Assembly: GCA_900552115.1 (NCBI GenBank)
Contig: URYP01000127.1
Span: 1 to 5,525 of the forward strand
Source of the DNA: an uncultured Oscillospiraceae bacterium
GTDB lineage: Bacteria; Bacillota; Clostridia; Oscillospirales; Acutalibacteraceae
DNA length: 5,525 nucleotides
Reading direction: 5' to 3'
Positions 1 to 5,525 of this stretch are shown piece by piece (within the stretch, counting starts at the first letter, position 1; each line of letters opens with the position of its first letter). The notes beneath the pieces are model-generated. The model was not told where the DNA came from, did not search any database, and worked only from the letters and a program-made list of their open reading frames with translations. The translations under genes and the position numbers were made by a program.

Positions 1-58
1 TCGAACCCGGGACACCCTGATTAAGAGTCAGGTGCTCTACCAACTGAGCTAATGGCGC
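1..58 (-). tRNA. tRNA-Lys (anticodon CTT), 3' part cut by window edge
   Basis: Read on the minus strand from 58 down to 1, the sequence folds as a tRNA. The 5' acceptor strand is GCGCCAT, followed by T8-A9, the D-stem GCTC/GAGC with a GTTGGTA-type D-loop, and the anticodon stem CCTGA/TCAGG around the loop CTCTTAA. A five-base variable loop GTGTC, the T-stem strand CCGGG and the start of the T-loop (TTCGA) follow. The anticodon is CTT, so it decodes the lysine codon AAG. The 3' T-stem strand, the 3' acceptor strand and any encoded CCA lie beyond the window. The gene is transcribed away from the enzyme gene and is not functionally linked to it. Confidence 0.96.
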
Positions 59-66
59 ATATACTG

Positions 67-84
67 GCGGTTTACTGAAACCGC
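67..84 (-). repeat. Perfect 7-bp inverted repeat in the tRNA-Lys leader
   Basis: GCGGTTT (67-73) and AAACCGC (78-84) are exact reverse complements around a four-base loop. The repeat lies between the tRNA promoter and the tRNA 5' end, and its outer edge coincides with the predicted transcription start. The primary pre-tRNA would therefore begin almost at once with a stable hairpin, separated from the mature tRNA by about eight bases. On the plus strand the same hairpin is followed only by a broken T stretch, so it is a poor plus-strand terminator. A role in RNase P processing or in 5'-end protection is inference. Confidence 0.6.
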
Positions 85-90
85 TTTAGT

Positions 91-119
91 ATCATACACT
101 ATCTTTTTTCCGTTGTCAA
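91..119 (-). promoter_or_regulatory. Sigma-70/SigA-type promoter of tRNA-Lys
   Basis: On the minus strand a perfect -35 TTGACA (119-114) is followed by a 17-base spacer and the -10 TATGAT (96-91), which has five of six consensus bases. Transcription would start near position 84, about 26 bases before the tRNA 5' end at 58. Position, orientation and near-consensus quality fit a strong constitutive stable-RNA promoter. Confidence 0.85.
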
Positions 120-243
120 TAGCTGTCCGGCAAATTTTTCTGTTTTTCACAGAGATAGTATGGACGGGAAATCACGGTTTATACGCGGCGTTAAAAAATA
201 ATTATATTTTAAACCCTGTCCTGGCAGTCCGTCGGCATCAAAT

Positions 244-279
244 TACAAGATTGTGCTAATATAATACAAGATTGTGCTA
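244..279. repeat. Two 15-bp direct repeats with 21-bp period (candidate operator)
   Basis: TACAAGATTGTGCTA occurs exactly twice, at 244-258 and 265-279. The copies are separated by AATATA and start 21 bases apart, which is two helical turns and places both on the same DNA face. The -10-like hexamer TATAAT (260-265) sits between them. This layout resembles paired binding sites for an activator or repressor acting on a local promoter. The regulator is not identified, and no regulator gene is present in the window. Confidence 0.6.
260..265 (+). promoter_or_regulatory. Candidate distal promoter -10 (TATAAT) upstream of the GH95 gene
   Basis: This is a perfect -10 hexamer on the plus strand with no convincing -35 at 16-19 bases upstream (the region reads around ATCAAA). 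A promoter with a good -10 and poor -35 that is flanked by repeated sites would be expected to need an activator. Transcription would start near 272 and give a leader of about 300 bases. AT-rich intergenic DNA yields chance TATAAT matches, so the support is mostly the repeats and the cre-like site just downstream. Confidence 0.4.
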
Positions 280-289
280 GTTACTCAGG

Positions 290-303
290 TGAAAACGCTT
301 TAC
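290..303 (+). promoter_or_regulatory. cre-like site (candidate CcpA catabolite-repression operator)
   Basis: TGAAAACGCTTTAC matches the Firmicute catabolite-responsive element consensus TGWNANCGNTNWCA at all defined positions except the last two. It has the typical half-palindromic TGAAA..CG..TTT core. It lies about 18-31 bases downstream of the start predicted from the TATAAT at 260-265, a usual place for repression by CcpA. Catabolite repression is sensible for a gene that releases sugar from complex glycans. This is a motif match only; binding is inferred. Confidence 0.5.
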
Positions 304-474
304 TTATATTTTAGGATATAAAAGGGGACATTCCATATCATTTACTTTAAATGAAGATTTTTCCATAGTCACCCAGACGAATTTCCGCCGTTATTTGTAT
401 AAACATTCCAAAATACGTCAAGGTTTTTCTATCTCGCGGCGTCACCTTTTTAAGCATTATTTATATGTACGATC

Positions 475-503
475 TTTTCATTTTCAGAACAATGTGGTAT
501 ACT
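475..503 (+). promoter_or_regulatory. Candidate proximal extended -10 promoter of the GH95 gene
   Basis: TGGTATACT (495-503) is an extended -10 element (TGn followed by TATACT, five of six consensus bases). A weak -35-like TTTTCA (475-480, four of six) lies exactly 17 bases upstream. The start would fall near 510, giving a leader of about 60 bases that contains the stem-loop at 513-538 and the ribosome binding site. This is the best promoter match close to the start codon. Confidence 0.6.
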
Positions 504-512
504 GAGCACAAA

Positions 513-538
513 GCTATGTAGGAGCCATCCGGCATAGC
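513..538 (+). promoter_or_regulatory. Leader stem-loop upstream of the GH95 ribosome binding site
   Basis: GCTATG (513-518) pairs with CATAGC (533-538). Inside, GGA (521-523) can pair with TCC (528-530) around GCCA. The downstream arm is followed by CTTTTG, a short T run. The structure begins within a few bases of the start predicted from the proximal promoter and ends about 22 bases before GGAGGAG, so it does not hide the ribosome binding site. It could protect the mRNA 5' end or act as a weak attenuator; the short T run makes a full terminator doubtful. Confidence 0.4.
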
Positions 539-560
539 CTTTTGTGAAACACCTGAAAAT

Positions 561-567
561 GGAGGAG
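561..567 (+). promoter_or_regulatory. Ribosome binding site GGAGGAG for the GH95 gene
   Basis: A strong Shine-Dalgarno sequence ends five bases before the ATG at 573. It settles the start: an in-frame TAG lies at 519-521, and the ATG at 573 is the only ATG start codon between that stop and the signal peptide. Confidence 0.9.
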
Positions 568-572
568 AAAGT

Positions 573-3500
573 ATGAAAAAACGTGTGTCCGGCGTGGTGC
601 TCAGCGCAGCCATGCTGGCATCGGCGGTTTTGCCGACCGCCGGGGCCGGTATGGTAAGTGCTGAATCCACAGCCCCGGCCGATCTGTCCACTACCTTGCC
701 GTTACAGGCGTGGTACGATAAACCGGCCGAAATGACGAGCGAAGGCTGGGAACAACAGGCTACCCAGTTAGGCAACGGCTTTTTGGGCGCCATGGTGTTC
801 GGCGGCGTGTCCAGAGACAAAATCCAGGTCAACGAACATACCTTGTGGTCCGGCGGCCCCGGCGCCAACGCCAGTTACAACGGCGGCGTAAAAGGCACGG
901 CGGAAGAACACAAGGAAACGCTGCAGGAGGTTCGGCAGAAGCTGCAGGAGTACGCCACCGATTTCTCTGAAAACAAGGCGGCTTACATCGATCCCGGCAC
1001 CGGCAAACTGGTGACCAACAATTACAGCTATGGCGCGTACCAATCGGAACTGGATGCCGCCATGAACTCTTTGTTCGGTGAAAAAAGCAATTTTGGCAGC
1101 TACCAGACACTGGGCGACATTTTGATCTCCGACCTCAAAGAAAACGATTCCTATACCGATTACAAACGGGTGCTGGATCTCAACAACGGTATGGTATCGG
1201 TGAGCTATAAGCAGGACGGCGTCACCTATACCCGGGAGTATTTTATCAGCAATCCGGGCAACGTGATGGTGATGCGCCTGACAGCCAGCGAAAAAGGCAA
1301 GCTGTCCCGTAAAATATCCATTGACAGCGTCCAGGCCAGCAAATCCATTTACGGCGATATTCACAACAATACCATCACCATGACCGGCCGCCCCTCCGAC
1401 CATACCGAAGACGGCCTGAAATTTGCCCAGCAGCTCAAAGTGATTCCTGAGGGCGGCAGCATCCTGACGCTGGGCGATACCGCTTATGTGGACAACGCGG
1501 ATTCCATCACACTGGTTATGACGGCCGGTACCAATTACCAGCAGTGCATGGATGACACCTACGATTACTTTACGGATGAAAACCCGCTGGACGCGGTGGA
1601 AGAGCGGATTGCGGCAGCCGTGCAGAAAGGCTATGACAATTTGCTGGCGGCGCACAAAGCCGATTACCAGAAGCTCTTTAACGCCATGCAGCTCAACATC
1701 GGCGGACTGACCACGGTGCCGAACAAGCCCACCGATCAGCTGCTTGCCGCTTACGGTGGCCGGACCGATAATCCCAACACCACCGAAGAAGACCTGTATC
1801 TGGAAAACCTGTATTTTCAGTTCGGTCGTTATCTGCTGATTTCCAGCTCCCGAGAGGGATCCCTTCCCGCCAATCTCCAAGGGATCTGGGCGGATGGTAC
1901 CAACCCGCCCTGGAACGCCGACTATCACACCAATATCAATTTGCAGATGAATTACTGGCTGGCGCAGCAGACCAATCTGGCCGAATGCCATACGCCGGTG
2001 ATTGAATACGTGAAAGCTCAGGTGCCGCGTGGCACCGAAATGGCCAATACGTATTACTGCAAGCAAGACGGCAGCCCGGTGCGCGGATTCGTGTTCCATC
2101 ACGAGAACAACATCTGGGGCAACGCCGCCCCCGGTGAATCCGGCGCTTCCTATGCTCCGGAATCGGCTGCCTGGTCCTGCCAGGATATTTGGGAATATTA
2201 CCAGTTTACACAGGACAAAGCCTTCCTGGCCGAAAACTATGATGTGCTGCTGCAGGCCGCCCTGTTCTGGGTGGACAACCTGTGGACGGATTCACGGGAC
2301 GGGACGCTGGTTGCCAATCCCTCCTATTCGCCCGAGCACGGCCCCTACACGCTGGGCGCCACGTTTGTGCAGAGCGTAGTCTGGGAGATCTTCAATGAGG
2401 TTATTGAAGCCAGCGAGGTTCTGGGCAAAAACACCAGCGAAGTCAACGAAATAAAAGCCGCGCAGTCCAAGCTCTCCCCCCCCTCGATCGGCCTGGGCGG
2501 ACAGTTCCAGGAGTGGAAAGACGAAACCACGCAAGACGTGCAGGGCGATAACGGCCACCGACATGTCAACCATCTGTTCGCGCTGCATCCCGGCAACCAG
2601 ATCGTCGCCGGCCGCAGCGAGGAAGACGACGCTTATGTTGACGCAATGCGGCAGACGCTGGAAACCCGCGGCGACGGCGGCACCGGCTGGAGCAAGGCGT
2701 GGAAGATCAACTTCTGGGCCCGGCTGCGGGACGGCGACCACGCGCACACCATGGTTTCCGAGCTGCTGAAAGAATCCACCGCCAAAAACCTGTTTGACCT
2801 GCATCCCCCCTTCCAGATCGACGGCAACTTCGGCGGAACCGCTGGTATGGCGGAGATGCTGCTGCAGAGCCAGGGCGATGCCGTGGAGCTGCTGGCCGCA
2901 ACGCCCGATGCATGGGATAACGGTACCGTTACCGGTATGAAAGCCCGCGGCAACGTGGAAGTAGACATGAGCTGGCATCACAACACGCTGGCCACCGCCG
3001 TACTTCGCCCGGGCACGGATAACAGCGAACTGAAAGTCAAGGGCACCAACATCGCCAATGGCACGCTGACCGATTCCAAAGGCAACAAGGTCGTCGTGAA
3101 AGCCGAAGGGACCGACACGATTATCTTCAACGCCAAAGCCGGTGAAACCTATACGCTTGCGAACATCGTGGATACCGAAGGCCTGGCGCAGGCCAAGACG
3201 CAGCTGACGGAGCTGATCACCGAAGCGCAGGCGGCCTATGACAGCAAAAAGCCCACCGACGAACTCTACGACGCGGCGGCCAACAAAGTGCTGAAAGACG
3301 CGATCGACGAAGCCAAAGCCGTATTGAGCAGCAACACGACGGATAAATATGTTCTGATTGATGCTGTTTCCGCGCTGCGGAAAGCGTTGGATGCGTTTGA
3401 AGCCGCGTATAACATGAATTTGGACGTATCGTTGAACGACGGTATTTACTCCGGACTGAAACAGGTAACGGTGAAAAACGCCAGCAACATTATCAAAGTC

Positions 3501-5471
3501 CGGTATACCCTTGACGGCAGCACCCCCACCAAGGATTCCCCCCTGTACAGCGGGCCGATCGTCCTGCCTTACGGACGTACGCAGCTGCATGTCGCGGCTT
3601 TCCACAATGATAAGCTGGTAGGCAAGGTTGTCGCGCGCGAATACCTGGTCAACGTCGACGAGAATTTGGCTAAGGGCGCCGCAGCCACCGACGACAGCAA
3701 TCGCACAATCAGTGGCTATCCAATAAGCCGGATCCTCGATGGCGACCTGTCTTCCCGCTGGGCGACCAACTCCACGGCCACCGCCGATCTGGTAGCCACA
3801 ATCGATTTGAAAAAGAACGTCACGTTTGACAGCTATCTGCTGAGCGAATTCTGCGAGATCAAGGAAACTACCCGCGTCAATTCGCTTAAGGTGGAGTACT
3901 GGACCGGTAGTAAGTGGGCGGAAATTCCGGTAGCGGCGGAAGACCGGTTTATCGCCGATAACGACCCGGATCACAACCCCACCCAATACGCTTATAAAGC
4001 CGCCACCTTTGAACCCATCACCACCCAGAAGGTTCGGCTGACCATGAAGGGTGCTAATATCAGCATTTATGAATTCTCCCTTTTCTATAACAACCAGTCT
4101 GGCGACAAGACGGAGCTGAACGCACTTGTTACCGCCTGCGGCAAGCTGAACCTGAACCAGTATCAGGATACCGCCGCGTTTGAAGCGGCCTTGGCCGCAG
4201 CAAAGACTGTACAGTCCAACGCCAAAGCCACGATCTCCGACGTGAATATCGCCTATCAAAACCTGTTGAACGCCAAAGCGGCTTTGGTTGAAAAACCGGC
4301 GGCCGGACGCGGCGACGTCAACGGCGACGGCGAAGTGACAGCGGAAGACGCTCTTCTGGCTCTGCAGGCCGCCACCAAAAAAATCACGCTGGACAGCAAA
4401 GCCCAGCAGGCGGCGGATGTGAACGGAAAAGACGGCGTCACGGCGGAAGATGCGCTGATGATACTGCAGGCCGCCACCAAGAAGATTGTCCTGGGCGACG
4501 GCCAGTCGACGACGAGCTCGACGTCTTCGTCCAGTCAAACCAAACCGACGGCTCCGCTGCCCACCGCAACCAAGTCTGAGCTGAAAGCGGAAATGGATAA
4601 AGAAGTCGATACGGGGCGGTACACCGATGAAACGGTGCGTGCTTACGAGCAGACATTAGAAGCCTGTAACGTGGTATATAACGATCCCTCCATGTCCGGT
4701 GAAAACATTTACCGCGCCCTGGTAGCCCTGCAAAACGCCAAGGCCGGGCTGACGGAAAAAACGCAGTCCAACTGGCTGGGCACGTTCTCCAAAATGAGCG
4801 GGGATTTCACCGTGCTGAACGCGGGCGGCACTATCCTGTATGCGGACTGGAAACAGATCGACCAGTCGTCTATTGACCTGAGCGGGGATCGCAGCAATCT
4901 GCGGCTGCAAATGACGATCCGGCTCAAGTCGACCAACTCATCTGTGGACCCGGCTACTATCTGGAACACGCTGACCATTAAACTGCGTTCAGCGGATAAA
5001 GAGAATGTGGCGGGCGATCCAGACTCCGGCAATAGTGAGCACAACTACGGTTGGGATTTCCAGCCCTCGGCGTTTGACGGAACCTCCACGCTGAAAATCT
5101 CGATTCCGCTGGATAAAGCCTATACCAATCACAAAGGTGTTATGGATTGGGGCGATGTGCAGAAGCTGATTATCCAGTGCTTCTTAAACGATAAAGCCAC
5201 TGGCGACAAATATCAGTATTCCATGAATGTCAGCGGTGTGCGCATTGTCGACCTGGCCCCCATTAATGAAACAAAAGCCAAACTGTCACAAGAGGCCAGC
5301 CGCGATGTCAATACCGATGGCTACGACGCGGATAAAGTGGCGGCATACAACAAAGCGCTGGCGAAAGCAAAAGAATTGTTGCAAAGCAAGGATGAAATGA
5401 TTAGCCTGTATGACGTCAATAAAGCCTACAGCGATCTGACCAATGCGTATAACGCTATGGTTGGCAAATAA
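573..5471 (+). CDS. Secreted multi-modular GH95 glycoside hydrolase (predicted alpha-L-fucosidase) with internal FIVAR-dockerin
   Basis: Predicted extracellular enzyme hydrolysing terminal alpha-L-fucosides (alpha-1,2-linked in characterised GH95 members) with inversion. The Sec signal peptide has an MKKR start, hydrophobic core and likely cleavage VSA30|ES. GH95 spans about 38-866. LGNG (66-69) and NEHTLWSGG (87-95) mark its N-terminal domain. Catalytic candidates, matched from memory to Bifidobacterium bifidum AfcA, are the N454/N456 pair with H452 (HTNIN), acid E588 (SPEH) and base D750 (QIDGNFGG), with H664 in HRHVNHL. H452 fits fucosidases; L-galactosidase-type members have Thr there. 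Then follow FIVAR-like 871-946, CHB_HEX_C-like 950-1026 (YTLDGSTPT), F5/8 type C 1031-1172 (ILDGDLSSRW), FIVAR 1178-1240, dockerin I 1248-1307, Ser/Thr linker 1308-1333, FIVAR 1334-1394, unassigned beta-rich module 1400-1561 and FIVAR 1565-1630. No LPXTG, SLH or transmembrane anchor is seen. The frame is intact throughout. Family assignment is firm; linkage specificity and natural substrate are inferred. Confidence 0.95.
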   Translation: MKKRVSGVVLSAAMLASAVLPTAGAGMVSAESTAPADLSTTLPLQAWYDKPAEMTSEGWEQQATQLGNGFLGAMVFGGVSRDKIQVNEHTLWSGGPGANASYNGGVKGTAEEHKETLQEVRQKLQEYATDFSENKAAYIDPGTGKLVTNNYSYGAYQSELDAAMNSLFGEKSNFGSYQTLGDILISDLKENDSYTDYKRVLDLNNGMVSVSYKQDGVTYTREYFISNPGNVMVMRLTASEKGKLSRKISIDSVQASKSIYGDIHNNTITMTGRPSDHTEDGLKFAQQLKVIPEGGSILTLGDTAYVDNADSITLVMTAGTNYQQCMDDTYDYFTDENPLDAVEERIAAAVQKGYDNLLAAHKADYQKLFNAMQLNIGGLTTVPNKPTDQLLAAYGGRTDNPNTTEEDLYLENLYFQFGRYLLISSSREGSLPANLQGIWADGTNPPWNADYHTNINLQMNYWLAQQTNLAECHTPVIEYVKAQVPRGTEMANTYYCKQDGSPVRGFVFHHENNIWGNAAPGESGASYAPESAAWSCQDIWEYYQFTQDKAFLAENYDVLLQAALFWVDNLWTDSRDGTLVANPSYSPEHGPYTLGATFVQSVVWEIFNEVIEASEVLGKNTSEVNEIKAAQSKLSPPSIGLGGQFQEWKDETTQDVQGDNGHRHVNHLFALHPGNQIVAGRSEEDDAYVDAMRQTLETRGDGGTGWSKAWKINFWARLRDGDHAHTMVSELLKESTAKNLFDLHPPFQIDGNFGGTAGMAEMLLQSQGDAVELLAATPDAWDNGTVTGMKARGNVEVDMSWHHNTLATAVLRPGTDNSELKVKGTNIANGTLTDSKGNKVVVKAEGTDTIIFNAKAGETYTLANIVDTEGLAQAKTQLTELITEAQAAYDSKKPTDELYDAAANKVLKDAIDEAKAVLSSNTTDKYVLIDAVSALRKALDAFEAAYNMNLDVSLNDGIYSGLKQVTVKNASNIIKVRYTLDGSTPTKDSPLYSGPIVLPYGRTQLHVAAFHNDKLVGKVVAREYLVNVDENLAKGAAATDDSNRTISGYPISRILDGDLSSRWATNSTATADLVATIDLKKNVTFDSYLLSEFCEIKETTRVNSLKVEYWTGSKWAEIPVAAEDRFIADNDPDHNPTQYAYKAATFEPITTQKVRLTMKGANISIYEFSLFYNNQSGDKTELNALVTACGKLNLNQYQDTAAFEAALAAAKTVQSNAKATISDVNIAYQNLLNAKAALVEKPAAGRGDVNGDGEVTAEDALLALQAATKKITLDSKAQQAADVNGKDGVTAEDALMILQAATKKIVLGDGQSTTSSTSSSSQTKPTAPLPTATKSELKAEMDKEVDTGRYTDETVRAYEQTLEACNVVYNDPSMSGENIYRALVALQNAKAGLTEKTQSNWLGTFSKMSGDFTVLNAGGTILYADWKQIDQSSIDLSGDRSNLRLQMTIRLKSTNSSVDPATIWNTLTIKLRSADKENVAGDPDSGNSEHNYGWDFQPSAFDGTSTLKISIPLDKAYTNHKGVMDWGDVQKLIIQCFLNDKATGDKYQYSMNVSGVRIVDLAPINETKAKLSQEASRDVNTDGYDADKVAAYNKALAKAKELLQSKDEMISLYDVNKAYSDLTNAYNAMVGK
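4314..4493 (+). repeat. Duplicated dockerin type I segments within the GH95 protein
   Basis: Two EF-hand-like dockerin repeats start 34 codons apart, at D1248 and D1282. They share VTAEDAL and LQAATKK. At the DNA level CTGCAGGCCGCCACCAA is identical at 4362-4378 and 4464-4480. Copy one has the canonical calcium-loop start DVNGDG (ligand positions D1248, N1250, D1252 and D1259). Copy two reads DVNGKDG, with Lys1286 at loop position 5 where Asp is expected and Asp displaced to position 6. The residues at loop positions 10-11, often involved in cohesin recognition, are Ala-Glu in both copies, so the module is nearly two-fold symmetric. A dockerin binds a cohesin on another protein; the partner is not in this window. 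Confidence 0.88.
4770..5255 (+). other. Unassigned beta-rich module (residues 1400-1561) of the GH95 protein
   Basis: This stretch of about 160 residues lies between the third and fourth FIVAR modules. It alternates hydrophobic and polar residues in strand-like runs (LRLQMTIRLK, LTIKLRS, LKISIPL, KLIIQCFL), carries several tryptophans, and ends in VSGVRIVDL. Such an ending is common in jelly-roll carbohydrate-binding domains, where the last strand returns beside the first. I do not recognise a named family. A carbohydrate-binding role is inferred from the fold-like pattern and the context of the enzyme. Confidence 0.5.
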
Positions 5472-5502
5472 TATTTCTGACAGTAAACCGCATAGTTACG
5501 GC

Positions 5503-5525
5503 CCCGCTCCTTTTACAGGAGCGGG
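5503..5525 (+). terminator. Probable intrinsic terminator of the GH95 gene, cut by window edge
   Basis: CCCGCTCC (5503-5510) and GGAGCGGG (5518-5525) form a perfect 8-bp GC-rich stem around the seven-base loop TTTTACA, starting 31 bases after the TAA stop. The T run that would complete a Rho-independent terminator lies just beyond the window, and the stem may extend by one or two more pairs. No other gene starts in the space between, so the enzyme gene appears to end its transcript here. Confidence 0.75.

Noticed and set aside
1..58. tRNA-Lys as an attachment site for an integrated element carrying the GH95 gene
   Set aside because: Elements usually integrate at the tRNA 3' end, which faces away from the enzyme gene and is outside the window. 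No integrase or repeat of the tRNA end is visible, so there is no evidence for integration here.
195..210. AAAATA-ATTA-TATTTT inverted repeat
   Set aside because: A pure A/T palindrome in AT-rich sequence is expected by chance and has no clear link to a promoter.
338..362. TCATTT-ACTTT-AAATGA hairpin followed by AGATTTTT, a possible terminator or attenuator
   Set aside because: The stem is six pairs, five of them A-T or T-A, so it would be weak, and two bases separate it from the T run. It is more likely a chance feature of AT-rich DNA, though it would lie within a transcript from the distal promoter.
351..368. Tiny reading frame ATG AAG ATT TTT CCA TAG in the intergenic region
   Set aside because: Five codons, no ribosome binding site at a proper distance, and AT-rich surroundings. 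No support as a leader peptide.
2292..4538. Long open frame of 748 codons on the minus strand, and other long minus-strand frames such as 768-2102
   Set aside because: They lie wholly antisense to the clearly real GH95 gene, whose frame shows family motifs from end to end. Their translations show no recognisable domain and odd composition. GC-rich codons with biased third positions commonly leave the complementary frame open.
4494..4571. Ser/Thr-rich stretch as a sortase or wall-spanning anchor region
   Set aside because: It is internal, short, and lacks an LPXTG motif or hydrophobic tail. It reads best as a flexible interdomain linker after the dockerin.

Overview
The window holds one large secreted enzyme gene, the upstream part of a divergent tRNA gene, and the roughly 510-base intergenic region between them. 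The tRNA is a tRNA-Lys (anticodon CTT) on the minus strand. It is cut by the left window edge and has a near-consensus promoter of its own. The main gene (573-5471, plus strand, 1632 residues) encodes a multi-modular extracellular glycoside hydrolase of family GH95, the family of inverting alpha-1,2-L-fucosidases and related enzymes. The right edge cuts a GC-rich hairpin that is probably the gene's intrinsic terminator.

The protein reads in order: Sec signal peptide; GH95 catalytic region with all expected catalytic residues; FIVAR-like helical module; chitobiase C-terminal-like (CHB_HEX_C) module; F5/8 type C (CBM32-like) module; a second FIVAR joined directly to a type I dockerin; a Ser/Thr-rich linker; a third FIVAR; an unassigned beta-rich module of about 160 residues; and a C-terminal FIVAR. 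There is no sortase motif, S-layer domain or C-terminal membrane anchor, so the dockerin is the only visible candidate for attachment to another protein. The likely role is removal of terminal alpha-L-fucose (or a similar sugar) from host or dietary glycans, with accessory modules holding the enzyme near its substrate.

The intergenic region has two candidate promoters for the enzyme gene. The distal one is a perfect TATAAT lying between two copies of a 15-base direct repeat spaced 21 bases apart, followed by a CcpA/cre-like site. The proximal one is an extended -10 promoter about 70 bases before the start codon, giving a short leader with a stem-loop. A cre-like site fits catabolite repression of a sugar-scavenging gene.

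The organism is most likely a Firmicute of class Clostridia, plausibly an Oscillospiraceae/Ruminococcaceae-type gut or anaerobic-digester bacterium. This is inferred from the strong GGAGGAG ribosome binding site, the dockerin style (VTAEDAL...LQAATKK), the FIVAR/F5-8/CHB_HEX mosaic, the cre-like site, and GC-rich coding sequence against AT-rich intergenic DNA. Genus cannot be set from this window. No CRISPR array, transposase or integrase is visible. The most unusual points are the dockerin in the middle of the chain, its altered second calcium loop, the unassigned beta-rich module, and the repeat-flanked promoter.
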